Of a stretch of DNA of 64,000 bases, positions 9,391-16,956 are shown in pieces. This DNA is from Sulfurospirillaceae bacterium (GTDB lineage: Bacteria > Campylobacterota > Campylobacteria > Campylobacterales > Sulfurospirillaceae): positions 300,618 to 364,617 of the forward strand of contig JAQUGO010000003.1 in the NCBI GenBank assembly GCA_028684065.1, given 5' to 3'. A model generated the notes under the pieces. That model had not been told where the DNA came from. It saw only the letters and a program-made list of their open reading frames with translations, and ran no database searches. Made by a program: the position numbers and the translations under genes. Position 1 is the first letter of the stretch. Every line of letters begins with the position of its first letter.

Positions 9391-9431
9391 ATGTATATCA
9401 TCTATTTTATAAATAAGTAGATGATATACAT
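9391..9431. terminator. 14-bp inverted repeat after ubiD
   Basis: The arms ATGTATATCATCTA (9391-9404) and TAGATGATATACAT (9418-9431) are perfectly complementary around a 13-base loop, 8 bases after the ubiD stop. The stem is AT-rich with no strong U-run, so it may be a weak terminator or an operator ahead of the 9521 gene. Confidence 0.5.
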
Positions 9432-9520
9432 TACTGATTTTTTTCTACATTTTATCCATATGTATTGATATATTGTATAAATAAGAATATAATAATGTAT
9501 ATTGACTCAAGGAGAAAAGT

Positions 9521-10120
9521 GTGAGTGTTTCTTACAAGCCTTTAGTAGAGCGTTTTGATATTCCTAGACCTACATTAATTGAATGGCAGAAGAGGGCAGT
9601 CGGCGATAGAGAAAATTGGCGTGTTAAGCATTTAGAGTATTTGCGTACGCAATTGATTGTTGAACAGGAAACTTTACTCGAAATTAAGCAAAAAGCAGCG
9701 CCGTCTTCAGAAGATCTCTTTATTTTATGTATTTATCTATTTTTTTATAATATTTCACATTATATTTCAAAAGACGAGCTTCGTAGAGGGCTTAGATCTT
9801 TTGCATTAGAACCACGAAATGGTGTTGAATATCAACATGAGTTTGCACAGCGCATTTGGTCACTACGTATAGGTGATGATTCAAATAAGCGTATTGTCAA
9901 TTATTACCGAATTTTTGATTTATTGGATCGCTTGAGTGTCGCGCAATATGCACTTTTATTACGTTTTTCTTTGGAATACATTACGCATACAAAAAAACGT
10001 TATCAAATAGAGACAAAGAATTTTTTAGCTGAAAAAACGTGGCAAGAGTTACATATGTATGATAAGGCTTTTTCACTCAAAGTAATAGAAGAATTTTTTT
10101 CTAAAAAAGGGCTTTTTTGA
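9521..10120 (+). CDS. Hypothetical protein with possible N-terminal HTH
   Basis: 199 residues from GTG at 9521, which has a strong ribosome site (CAAGGAG) 8-9 bases upstream. The first 25 residues (YKPLVERFDIPRPTLIEWQKR) read like a helix-turn-helix of the kind that selects by sequence-specific binding. The remainder is mostly helical with aromatic-rich segments (FILCIYLFFYNISHYISKDELRRGL) and no transmembrane topology that I trust. It stands alone between two inverted repeats (9391-9431 and 10168-10200) and does not belong to the conserved hem operon. I do not recognise the family. A small regulator is the most natural reading, at low confidence. Confidence 0.55.
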   Translation: MSVSYKPLVERFDIPRPTLIEWQKRAVGDRENWRVKHLEYLRTQLIVEQETLLEIKQKAAPSSEDLFILCIYLFFYNISHYISKDELRRGLRSFALEPRNGVEYQHEFAQRIWSLRIGDDSNKRIVNYYRIFDLLDRLSVAQYALLLRFSLEYITHTKKRYQIETKNFLAEKTWQELHMYDKAFSLKVIEEFFSKKGLF

Positions 10121-10167
10121 TAAAAGAGAGTAAAATACATAAAATAATACATATAATATAAATAGTA

Positions 10168-10200
10168 AGTAATAAATATTATCGTTTACTATTTATTACT
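10168..10200. promoter_or_regulatory. 11-bp inverted repeat upstream of desulforubrerythrin
   Basis: AGTAATAAATA (10168-10178) and TATTTATTACT (10190-10200) are perfect complements separated by 11 bases. The element lies 48 bases after the 9521 gene and 53 bases before the rubrerythrin start. It could terminate the former or act as an operator for the latter, for example for a peroxide or redox regulator. The sequence alone does not decide. Confidence 0.45.
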
Positions 10201-10252
10201 AATTAAGTTAAGATGGTGTAAGATTTCAAAATAAAATTCATAAGGAGAAAAT

Positions 10253-10903
10253 ATGAGACAGTATGAAACGTATAAATGTAGTAAGTGTGGCAATGAGGTC
10301 GAAGTTCAAAATGTAGGCGGCGGTACACTGGTTTGCTGTGGTCAAGAGATGGCATGTGTTACAGAGGATTTGACAGCAGTCAATTTGATGAAAGCTTTTG
10401 CAGGTGAATCTCAAGCGCGTAACAAATACGATCTATTTGCTGACATCGCACTAGAAGAGGGCTGGCATGCTGTATCTCGCCACTTTAGAGAAGCCGCAGA
10501 AAATGAAAAATGGCACGCAAGAGCAGAGTTTAAAGCCTATCACAAACTTGTAGATGGGGCTGAGACAGAAATTACCCTTAAAAACCTTGATAGCGCAATG
10601 GCAGGTGAGCATTATGAGCACACAACCATGTACCCAGACTTCGCCAAAATCGCCGAAGACGAGGGACACAAAGAATTAGCCCGTTTATTTAATGCTATCA
10701 GTAAAGTAGAAGTTGAACACGAAAGAGAATACAAAGCATTGCAAGATGCGATGAAAGAAGATGGCTTCTTTAACGATGCCGAAGAAGAGATTTGGGTCTG
10801 TGAAGTCTGCGGACATGTTCATAGAGGCAAAAAACCACCAAAAGCTTGTCCTTTATGTAAAGTAGGCCAAGAATACTTCAAACGCCAAGACTTAGGACTC
10901 TAA
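10253..10903 (+). CDS. Desulforubrerythrin (peroxide-reducing diiron protein)
   Basis: 216 residues with three modules. An N-terminal desulforedoxin-like iron site has C9, C12, C28 and C29. The central four-helix diiron domain contains E52, the E83/E85/H88 cluster and E153-x-E155-H156. A C-terminal rubredoxin site has C183, C186, C199 and C202 (CEVCG and CPLC). This three-module order is the desulforubrerythrin described from C. jejuni (Cj0012c, Rrc). The family reduces hydrogen peroxide in the cytoplasm of anaerobic and microaerophilic bacteria. The ribosome site AAGGAG lies 7-8 bases before the ATG. It is monocistronic, with a hairpin just after the stop. Confidence 0.92.
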   Translation: MRQYETYKCSKCGNEVEVQNVGGGTLVCCGQEMACVTEDLTAVNLMKAFAGESQARNKYDLFADIALEEGWHAVSRHFREAAENEKWHARAEFKAYHKLVDGAETEITLKNLDSAMAGEHYEHTTMYPDFAKIAEDEGHKELARLFNAISKVEVEHEREYKALQDAMKEDGFFNDAEEEIWVCEVCGHVHRGKKPPKACPLCKVGQEYFKRQDLGL

Positions 10904-10912
10904 CTTTTAAAA

Positions 10913-10944
10913 GCAAGAAGCCATCAACCTCGATAGCTTCTTGC
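10913..10944 (+). terminator. Hairpin after desulforubrerythrin
   Basis: GCAAGAAGC (10913-10921) pairs perfectly with GCTTCTTGC (10936-10944) across a 14-base loop, starting 10 bases after the stop codon. No U-run follows, so termination may be inefficient or factor-dependent. Confidence 0.6.
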
Positions 10945-11117
10945 ATCCACTTCGTAACATCTCCAAAATCTTCTTATCAAAAATAATACTTTTCCTATAA
11001 ACTTTAAGTCCAAAATAACTAAAATGTGATATTTCCAGACAATTACCAGTATTTTGTGACGCAAACAGTGACGCTTTTGCATTACACTAACCCATGTGGT
11101 ATTTAGGAGCTCAATAG

Positions 11118-11149
11118 CTTTACATGTAAAGATAAAAAAGTTGCCTCGT
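11118..11149. repeat. Left copy of ~31-bp direct repeat containing CTTTACATGTAAAG
   Basis: CTTTACATGTAAAG followed by GATAAAAAAGTTGCCTCGT recurs almost unchanged at 12039-12069, with one A deleted and one T to A change. The two copies bracket the 11179-11943 gene in the same orientation. This could be the footprint of an inserted cassette or of duplication of a promoter-proximal region. Confidence 0.75.
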
Positions 11150-11178
11150 ATCCCATTTCTTATTGATGGAGTTGATAA

Positions 11179-11943
11179 ATGAAAGTTGAAAATTTAGCTA
11201 GTCCTATATCTAAAATGAATATTGTAGAAAATAATTATGATACAAGCGAGTTTAAACAATATTTTTATGATAATCTTGACAATATATCCAAGATTGATGT
11301 TGAAAACTCAAGGCTATTTCAAAAAATATTATATATCACTTTTTTGGATTCTTTAGCTGCTAGCTTTTATCCAGAGTGTAAAAAAAACAAACAAAGATTC
11401 ATCCAATTAATTGACAAGTTTTCTGATTGGGGTGATAAAGATAGAATTTGCACTACTTATTTAGTAAAAAAGCTTGACCTAAATTCTGATATAGGAAACC
11501 AAGAAGTTAGAGAGATGCTTAAAGATAAGGTCAAAAAATGGGAAAGATATGGTTTGCATTACATTGAAATTGCAGAAGATTTGCCTTTTGATTCTATCAT
11601 TAAGCATTTTGATAATAAAAACACGGATTTTAGATTAGAAAATTTCAAACACTCTCATTTATTGTATTCATTAAGAAATGTTCTCGTTCATAGGCATCAG
11701 TCAAAAAAAGAACTAGGAGTTAGACATCCAGAATTACCATTTTATGAAAGATATAGCATAATAAATGAAATAAAAAAATTAGAATTTAAAGAATTTGAAT
11801 TGATTCATCCAAATATATTTTTAAAAAATTTATGTAAAAAAGTTCTTGATAATTTTCTTATAGATTGTCAAGAAAAAAAGTTAAATCCCTTTTCAAAATA
11901 TTATGCAGGTGATTATCTACTGGATGTTCTAAATAAAGATTGA
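11179..11943 (+). CDS. Hypothetical protein with HEPN-like RNxxxH motif
   Basis: 254 residues, mostly helical, lysine-rich and very AT-rich. The ATG at 11179 follows GGAG at 11167-11170. Around residues 170-180 it reads LRNVLVHRHQSKKELG; R-N-V-L-V-H fits the R-x4-6-H active-site pattern of HEPN RNases, which sit in toxins and phage-defence proteins. No antitoxin partner or nucleotidyltransferase gene is adjacent. The gene is alone between short direct repeats (11118-11149, 12039-12069) and looks like an accessory insertion. I do not recognise a named family. The HEPN idea rests on one short motif and could be chance. Confidence 0.5.
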   Translation: MKVENLASPISKMNIVENNYDTSEFKQYFYDNLDNISKIDVENSRLFQKILYITFLDSLAASFYPECKKNKQRFIQLIDKFSDWGDKDRICTTYLVKKLDLNSDIGNQEVREMLKDKVKKWERYGLHYIEIAEDLPFDSIIKHFDNKNTDFRLENFKHSHLLYSLRNVLVHRHQSKKELGVRHPELPFYERYSIINEIKKLEFKEFELIHPNIFLKNLCKKVLDNFLIDCQEKKLNPFSKYYAGDYLLDVLNKD

Positions 11944-11995
11944 CGAGAGAAAAAAAGAAATAGAGCTAAATTTTTAACTTTTTAGCATATTTAAC

Positions 11996-12069
11996 CCTAA
12001 TAAATATCCTTACATGTAAGCCTTTTTCACATCAAACTCTTTACATGTAAAGATAAAAAGTAGCCTCGT
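11996..12069. repeat. Intergenic element copy 1 with two TTACATGTAA palindromes
   Basis: A 59-base stretch (11996-12054) starting CCTAATAAATATC and ending CTTTACATGTAAAGAT is about 93% identical by eye to 12421-12480. It holds two palindromes, at 12010-12019 and 12041-12050. Its tail (12039-12069) also repeats 11118-11149. It precedes the 12109 gene and may form part of its leader. Confidence 0.8.
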
Positions 12070-12108
12070 TCACATTTTCAAAATTAATTATAAAGGGATT
12101 TTATCGGT

Positions 12109-12381
12109 ATGACAGTGATTGAGATGGATTTTTTCCAGTGGCTTGGCTTTGCAGGGATGATTTGTATTGTTCTGGCTTATTTTTTTTTACAACTTGGTGT
12201 GTATGATATCCATGCACTAAATTATCAACTTCTTAATCTTGCAGGTGCGATTGCGTTGATTATCTCTCTTTTGGTACATTTTAATTTGGGGTCATTTTTG
12301 ATTGAAGTTTTTTGGATTTTGATTACGTTGTATGGACTTTTTAAGACGCTTCGCTATAAGATTATAGGCGACAAAAAGTAA
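12109..12381 (+). CDS. Small CBU_0592-like membrane protein
   Basis: 90 residues with three transmembrane helices (about residues 9-27, 37-57, 60-80) and a short basic tail (KTLRYKIIGDKK). The pattern FFQWLGFAGMICIVLAYFFLQLG ... NYQLLNLAGAIALIISL ... FLIEVFWILITLYGLFKTL matches the CBU_0592-type domain of small bacterial membrane proteins, which has no known function. The ribosome site is weak (AAAGGG about 17 bases upstream). It is flanked on both sides by the same palindromic intergenic element. A GGCTC hairpin follows directly after the stop. Confidence 0.72.
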   Translation: MTVIEMDFFQWLGFAGMICIVLAYFFLQLGVYDIHALNYQLLNLAGAIALIISLLVHFNLGSFLIEVFWILITLYGLFKTLRYKIIGDKK

Positions 12382-12385
12382 AAAA

Positions 12386-12402
12386 TGGCTCACAAAGAGC
12401 CA
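12386..12402 (+). terminator. Hairpin after the CBU_0592-like gene
   Basis: TGGCTC (12386-12391) and GAGCCA (12397-12402) form a 6-bp stem with a 5-base loop right after the stop. It is followed by AACTTTTAACTT, so it is a weak intrinsic terminator candidate. Confidence 0.5.
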
Positions 12403-12420
12403 AACTTTTAACTTCTTGAG

Positions 12421-12480
12421 CCTAATAAATATCTTTACATGTAAGACTTTTCAAACATCAAACTCTTTACATGTAAAGAT
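12421..12480. repeat. Intergenic element copy 2 with two TTACATGTAA palindromes
   Basis: Near-identical copy of 11996-12054. It carries TTACATGTAA at 12435-12444 and 12467-12476. It lies between the convergent 12109 gene and metI, so it is not a shared promoter. The GAGCCAAACTTTTAACTT stretch just before it resembles sequences at 11962 and 46393. Confidence 0.8.
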
Positions 12481-12523
12481 TACATAATACTTAAAGACAA
12501 CCTAAAAATGAGTCATATCTCGA

Positions 12524-13183
12524 TTATTTTTTATCTGCTTTATTGGCGATGATGTCGCCAAATACTTGTACTATTTGTACCATAACGATTAAGATGACGA
12601 CGGTGATGACCATGACGTTGGTTTCGTATCGGTAGTATCCAAAACGAATCGCAAGGTCGCCCACGCCGCCGCCGCCGACGATGCCTGCCATGGCGGAGAA
12701 GCCAACAAGGCTGATGCCTGTCACGGTCAATCCTCGAATGAGGCCAGAAAGCGCTTCTGGGAGTAAAACCTCTTTGATAATTTGTAGCGGTGTTGCGCCA
12801 TAAGCGGTGGCGGCTTCGATAACGCCTTTATCGACTTCACGCAAAGATGCTTCAACAAGTCTTGCGTAAAAGACAACGGCGGCAACCGAGAGTGAAAACG
12901 AAGCTGCAATCGGGCCAATGGTGGTGCCGATAAGTATTTGCGTTAAAGGAAGAAGCAAAACCAATAAAATCACATAAGGTGTTGAGCGAATCACGTTGAT
13001 CAGAAAACTACCCAGCGTGTTTAAAAATTTGTTTTCCCAAAAAAGACCTTTGCTCGTTATAAACAAAAAAAGCCCCAGTGGAATGCCCAAGACGATAGAG
13101 AAGATAAACGAAATGCCCACCATTTGCAAGGTTTCCCAAAAGGCTTTTAGCAAATCAGGCAAAAGTTCTATAAAACTATCCAC
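12524..13183 (-). CDS. metI: Methionine ABC transporter permease
   Basis: 219 residues with five hydrophobic segments. The permease EAA loop (about residues 120-140, YGATPLQIIKEVLLPEALSGL) contacts MetN. Sequence blocks such as TLQMVGISFIFSIVLGIPLG and IAIRFGYYRYETNVM-like text near the C terminus are typical of MetI. With MetN and MetQ it imports methionine across the inner membrane. It is the last gene of the metQNI operon, and its start overlaps the end of metN by 8 bases. The GC content is visibly higher than in flanking regions. Confidence 0.92.
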   Translation of the reverse strand: MDSFIELLPDLLKAFWETLQMVGISFIFSIVLGIPLGLFLFITSKGLFWENKFLNTLGSFLINVIRSTPYVILLVLLLPLTQILIGTTIGPIAASFSLSVAAVVFYARLVEASLREVDKGVIEAATAYGATPLQIIKEVLLPEALSGLIRGLTVTGISLVGFSAMAGIVGGGGVGDLAIRFGYYRYETNVMVITVVILIVMVQIVQVFGDIIANKADKK

Positions 13184-14180
13184 GATACACCTCCACAGAT
13201 GCGGTTCTTTCTCTTAAAAAGTCTATAACAGCGTCACACTGTGCTTCATCATCTTTGATGCCTAAAATGAGCACGCCAAGAGGCTTTTCATCGATGTACT
13301 CAATTTTGCCGTGCAAGACATTGATGTCAACGCCAAAGGTGCGAATGGCATCGGAAAGCACAGGATTTTCCGCTTTGTCGCCATTGTAGATGACTTTGAT
13401 GAGCTTGCCTTCTTCGTGAAAAAGTCTGGGTGGCAACTCAAGATTGAGCGTGTGTGCGACCAGTTTTTGGGTAAACGGGTGTTGGGGACGTGAAAAAATG
13501 TCATAAACGTTTCCTGTCTCAACCACGATGCCTTTATCCATCACCGCTACTTTGGTACAAATCTTTTTGATAACGTCCATTTCATGGGTAATCACTATCG
13601 TGGTAATGCCCAATTTTCGATTGATGTCTTTGAGCAAATCCAAAATGGCGTTGGTCGTTTCAAGATCAAGCGCAGAGGTTGGCTCATCGCACAGTAAAAT
13701 TTTGGGGTTATTAGCAAGGGCGCGCGCGATGCCGACACGTTGTTTTTGTCCGCCTGAGAGCTTGGATGGATAAACATCGCTTTTGTCGGATAAGCCAACC
13801 AAGTTTAACAGTTCATGCACTCTTTTTGCGATAGCTTCTTGGGAAGCGCCTGCGATTTTAAGCGGAAAAGCGACATTGTCAAAAACGGTTTTGGTATTGA
13901 TAAGATTGAAGTGCTGAAAAATCATGCCAATTTTTTGGCGAACATCTCTTAATTTCGCACCGCTAAAGTCTGTAATATCCACAGTGTCTATCACTATTTT
14001 CCCCGAAGTTGGCTTTTGCAAAAGATTGATTGTGCGCAAAAGGGTACTTTTCCCTGCACCGCTGGTTCCAACGATACCAAAAACTTCGCCATCTTCGATG
14101 TTCAACGTGACAGCATCAATCGCTTTAAACGACGATTCTTTCGTGTGAAATTCAACCGTTATATTTTCAATACTTACCAT
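13176..14180 (-). CDS. metN: Methionine ABC transporter ATP-binding protein
   Basis: 334 residues. Walker A is GTSGAGKST (about 37-45), the signature is LSGGQKQ (about 141-147) and Walker B is ILLCDEPT, followed by an H-loop (VITHEMDVI). A C-terminal NIL domain (about residues 255-334) is the methionine-sensing domain that produces trans-inhibition in MetN. It powers methionine import together with MetI and the binding protein MetQ. GGAGAGAG precedes the ATG. It is separated from metQ by a small hairpin and overlaps metI by 8 bases. Confidence 0.94.
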   Translation of the reverse strand: MVSIENITVEFHTKESSFKAIDAVTLNIEDGEVFGIVGTSGAGKSTLLRTINLLQKPTSGKIVIDTVDITDFSGAKLRDVRQKIGMIFQHFNLINTKTVFDNVAFPLKIAGASQEAIAKRVHELLNLVGLSDKSDVYPSKLSGGQKQRVGIARALANNPKILLCDEPTSALDLETTNAILDLLKDINRKLGITTIVITHEMDVIKKICTKVAVMDKGIVVETGNVYDIFSRPQHPFTQKLVAHTLNLELPPRLFHEEGKLIKVIYNGDKAENPVLSDAIRTFGVDINVLHGKIEYIDEKPLGVLILGIKDDEAQCDAVIDFLRERTASVEVYRG

Positions 14181-14209
14181 AATGTCTCTCTCTCCAAAGG
14201 AATGCGTAA

Positions 14210-14227
14210 GGGTGTCCTAAAACACCC
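14210..14227 (-). terminator. Hairpin between metQ and metN
   Basis: GGGTGT (14210-14215) and ACACCC (14222-14227) form a 6-bp GC-rich stem, 6 bases after the metQ stop on the minus strand. Such a hairpin can attenuate transcription or stabilise the metQ message, giving excess binding protein over permease. That effect is inferred. Confidence 0.45.
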
Positions 14228-14232
14228 AATTT

Positions 14233-15066
14233 TTAGTTGTTTTTTGCTTTTAACCACGCTGGTTTTTGAAAATCTTTAAAGATTTTAGCGGGGTCACTCA
14301 TAACCTTTGCAAACGCTTCAGACTCAACAATCTCTTTAATATCTTTTACAAATTGTGCTTGCAAATCATCTGTGCGAACCGCAATCACGTTGATATAGTT
14401 CTCAGGAATCACTTCTCTATCAATCGCAGTAGGGTAAATGCCTGAGGCAATCGCGTAATTTCCCGTCGCAACAGCAACATCGACGCTATCGAGTGTACGA
14501 GGAATTTGAGCCGCTTCGAGTGGGTGAATTTTAAGATGCTTTGGATTTTCTACGATGTCTTTTTCAGATGCTTTGGTTGGGTCAAGTTCTGGTTTGATTT
14601 TGATTAACCCTGCTGTTTGCAAAAAGCTGAGTGCTCGTGCTAGATTGGTTGGGTCGTTTGGCAAGGTGAGGGATGCGCCATCTTTGATGTCAGCGACGGT
14701 TTTGTACTTTTTAGAATAAATCCCAACACCCGCTGTTGGCACACTAATGAGCGCTGAGAGTTTCAAGCCTTTATCAGCTGAAAACTTTTTCAGGTAGGTT
14801 TCGTGTTGAAAAAGATTGGCATCAATCGATTTGTTAGAAAGGGCAAGATTAGGTTGAACATAGTCACTAAACTCTTTAATCGAAATGCTATAACCCTTTT
14901 TTTCAAGACTTGGCGCGATGGCTTGCTTAAAAAGGTCACCATAAGGGCCAGGGGATATACCAATCACCAAATGTTTGGCATCGGCATACGCATTTCCCGC
15001 AAAAACGAGAAAGAGTGTTGCCACTAGAAGAGCTGATTTAGATTTGAATCCGTGTGTAAGACGCAT
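14233..15066 (-). CDS. metQ: Methionine-binding periplasmic protein
   Basis: 277 residues from the ATG at 15066, preferred over an in-frame ATG at 15123 because AAAGGAG sits 6-12 bases upstream of it. The signal peptide has hydrophobic residues about 12-24 (ALLVATLFLVFAGNAYADAK). There is no lipobox cysteine, so it is probably a soluble periplasmic protein, unlike lipoprotein MetQ of E. coli. NlpA/MetQ family blocks are visible: VIGISPGPYGDLFKQAIAP, QPNLALSNKSIDANLFQHETYL, LPNDPTNLARAL, DVAVATGNYA. It delivers methionine to MetNI and is first in the operon. Confidence 0.92.
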   Translation of the reverse strand: MRLTHGFKSKSALLVATLFLVFAGNAYADAKHLVIGISPGPYGDLFKQAIAPSLEKKGYSISIKEFSDYVQPNLALSNKSIDANLFQHETYLKKFSADKGLKLSALISVPTAGVGIYSKKYKTVADIKDGASLTLPNDPTNLARALSFLQTAGLIKIKPELDPTKASEKDIVENPKHLKIHPLEAAQIPRTLDSVDVAVATGNYAIASGIYPTAIDREVIPENYINVIAVRTDDLQAQFVKDIKEIVESEAFAKVMSDPAKIFKDFQKPAWLKAKNN

Positions 15067-15588
15067 TGTATTCTCCTTTAATTTTATTGGTGGAAGTGTA
15101 ACGAAAAAAAGATTTAATGTCAAGTAATATTATAAGATTAGTAAGGAATAAATAAAATAAGTATAGAATCGAAAGAATACAAAGAATACAAGGTATATAG
15201 AAGCGGTGGTAGGGGAAGAATAGGGTCACTGAATTGTCAAAAAAATGCATTAAATGGTAAAAAATGGTGAAATAAGTTGAGAAAGAAAAGTTAAGATAAA
15301 AGAAAAATTTAGTGATAGTATTTTTAGACTATATTGTAGAGAATAATAGAGAAAACCTAGATAAAAAGTGAGAATTGGCATTTGAGTATATGAATGTTAA
15401 AAAAGTGTATATTAACTGTGAAAATTTGTGTTTTCAATAATTAAATTAGATTGGTCTACATGTTATGTTACGTTTATATAGCATAAGAGATTGCCTCTTT
15501 TTTAACACTATAGCAAAGCTTTATTTCACGAATTGTTGGCTAAAATATTAACTTTGTTTGTAAAATTGGTTGGCGTTGGAGGTCGTGG
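15067..15588. other. Intergenic region between metQ and the secretion operon
   Basis: About 520 AT-rich bases with no credible gene on either strand. It should contain the divergent promoters of metQNI (minus) and the type I secretion operon (plus). I see no SAM or other known riboswitch structure. The only ACATGT here (15459-15464) lacks the extended palindrome. Confidence 0.6.
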
Positions 15589-16956
15589 GTGTATCGTCTA
15601 TTGTTTAAAAAATTTTTAGTTCTTAGTGTTGTTTTAAGTTTGATGACTTTTCCATTATTAGCGCAATCGCTTCAGGATATAAATCAAAGCGTTAGTCCTT
15701 TGCCTTTAGTTGAAAAACTATCAAAACAAAATGTTGATACTGTCAAAAATCCTTCACTTTCCTCTTCTTATCTTATTCAAGATTTTATCACAATGATTTT
15801 TGATACTCACCCAAATATTAAAATGTATCATTATATGATAAAAGGTGCTCAATCAGGTATTGATACGGCTAAGTGGAATTATTTCCCTACCCCAACGCTA
15901 GAAACAAGTTATACCACTAAAAACATAGATGGTACGACAGTAGCGATTGAGCAACCCTTGTGGACAGGTGGCAAACTGGATGCTGCTTATGATATGGCTG
16001 TTGCCAATAAAGTTGCTTCACAATTTGGCTTAAAAGAGAACGGTTATTTACTCATTGAAACATTAATCAATACAGTTCAAATGTATTTAAAAGCCAAAGA
16101 AGATTTAGTTGCCTTAGATAATGGAAAAGAACGACTTTTGCGACTTGAAGATATGATTGTTCGAAGAGAAGATAGCGGTGTTTCTTCTAAAGCAGATATA
16201 GAATTAGTGAAAGCAAGAATTTTTCAAACGGAAACAAGCATTAATGCTGCTAAAAATAAAAAAGCTATTGCTTTGGCGCAACTTGAGCTTTTAACTGGCC
16301 ATAAAATTGAAGATACATTGATGTTTAATGATTTTCAAATTTATAATACCATTGGAACATCGGATGTTATTTTAAAGTATGCCCTTTCCATGCATCCTTC
16401 TTTAGAAAAACTTGATGCGCAGATAGATTATGCTAAAGCTGAACGCGATAAGGCAAAAGCGGCCATTATGCCCAATGTATCGGTAAAAGCACAAAAGATT
16501 TTTGGTAGTAGTTCATTGTATTATAATACCAATGAGAATGATGCTGTCGTTTATCTTGCTGTTCAAGCAACTCCAGGGGCTGGACTTTCTTCTCTCTCTT
16601 CACGAGAAATGGCTGAGGCTCGAGTGATGCAGCTTGCCCAAGAAAAAAATTCAAAAAAGCAAGATATTATTGATAAAACATTATCGGCTTACAATAACTA
16701 TATGTTTGCCAACTCTCGCATAGATATACAAGTTAATTCGATTAATGCAAGCCAGAATGTTTTTGATTCCTATATTCGTTTGTTTTTAACAGGGAAAAGG
16801 CAATGGTTAGATTTAATTAGTGCCTCTCGTGAATTAACGGATAATGAATTAGCTTACAATGACACAAAAATAATGCGTTTGATAGCGTCCTATCAGCTAG
16901 CTCTTTTAGAAGGCAAGTTTAATGCATTTATGAGGTTAGATAATGATAGTTTATAA
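15589..16956 (+). CDS. TolC family outer-membrane efflux protein of a type I secretion system
   Basis: 455 residues from GTG at 15589, with GGAGGT 5 bases upstream. The signal peptide is about residues 1-25 (FLVLSVVLSLMTFPLLAQS). Two outer-membrane-factor repeats are present, with long coiled-coil helices such as DMIVRREDSGVSSKADIELVKARI and the matching second-half segment. The family forms the trimeric outer-membrane channel and periplasmic tunnel. The stop overlaps the ABC exporter gene by 14 bases, and the HlyD-like gene follows. It is therefore the outer component of this exporter, most likely for the giant protein encoded opposite. Confidence 0.87.
   Translation: MYRLLFKKFLVLSVVLSLMTFPLLAQSLQDINQSVSPLPLVEKLSKQNVDTVKNPSLSSSYLIQDFITMIFDTHPNIKMYHYMIKGAQSGIDTAKWNYFPTPTLETSYTTKNIDGTTVAIEQPLWTGGKLDAAYDMAVANKVASQFGLKENGYLLIETLINTVQMYLKAKEDLVALDNGKERLLRLEDMIVRREDSGVSSKADIELVKARIFQTETSINAAKNKKAIALAQLELLTGHKIEDTLMFNDFQIYNTIGTSDVILKYALSMHPSLEKLDAQIDYAKAERDKAKAAIMPNVSVKAQKIFGSSSLYYNTNENDAVVYLAVQATPGAGLSSLSSREMAEARVMQLAQEKNSKKQDIIDKTLSAYNNYMFANSRIDIQVNSINASQNVFDSYIRLFLTGKRQWLDLISASRELTDNELAYNDTKIMRLIASYQLALLEGKFNAFMRLDNDSL

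Noticed and set aside
10911..11084. Minus-strand open frame of ~55 codons (starts near AKASLFASQNTGN, ends LMASCF)
   Set aside because: No start with a ribosome site, overlaps the hairpin after desulforubrerythrin, and matches no family I know. A GTGACGC direct repeat here is too short to call.
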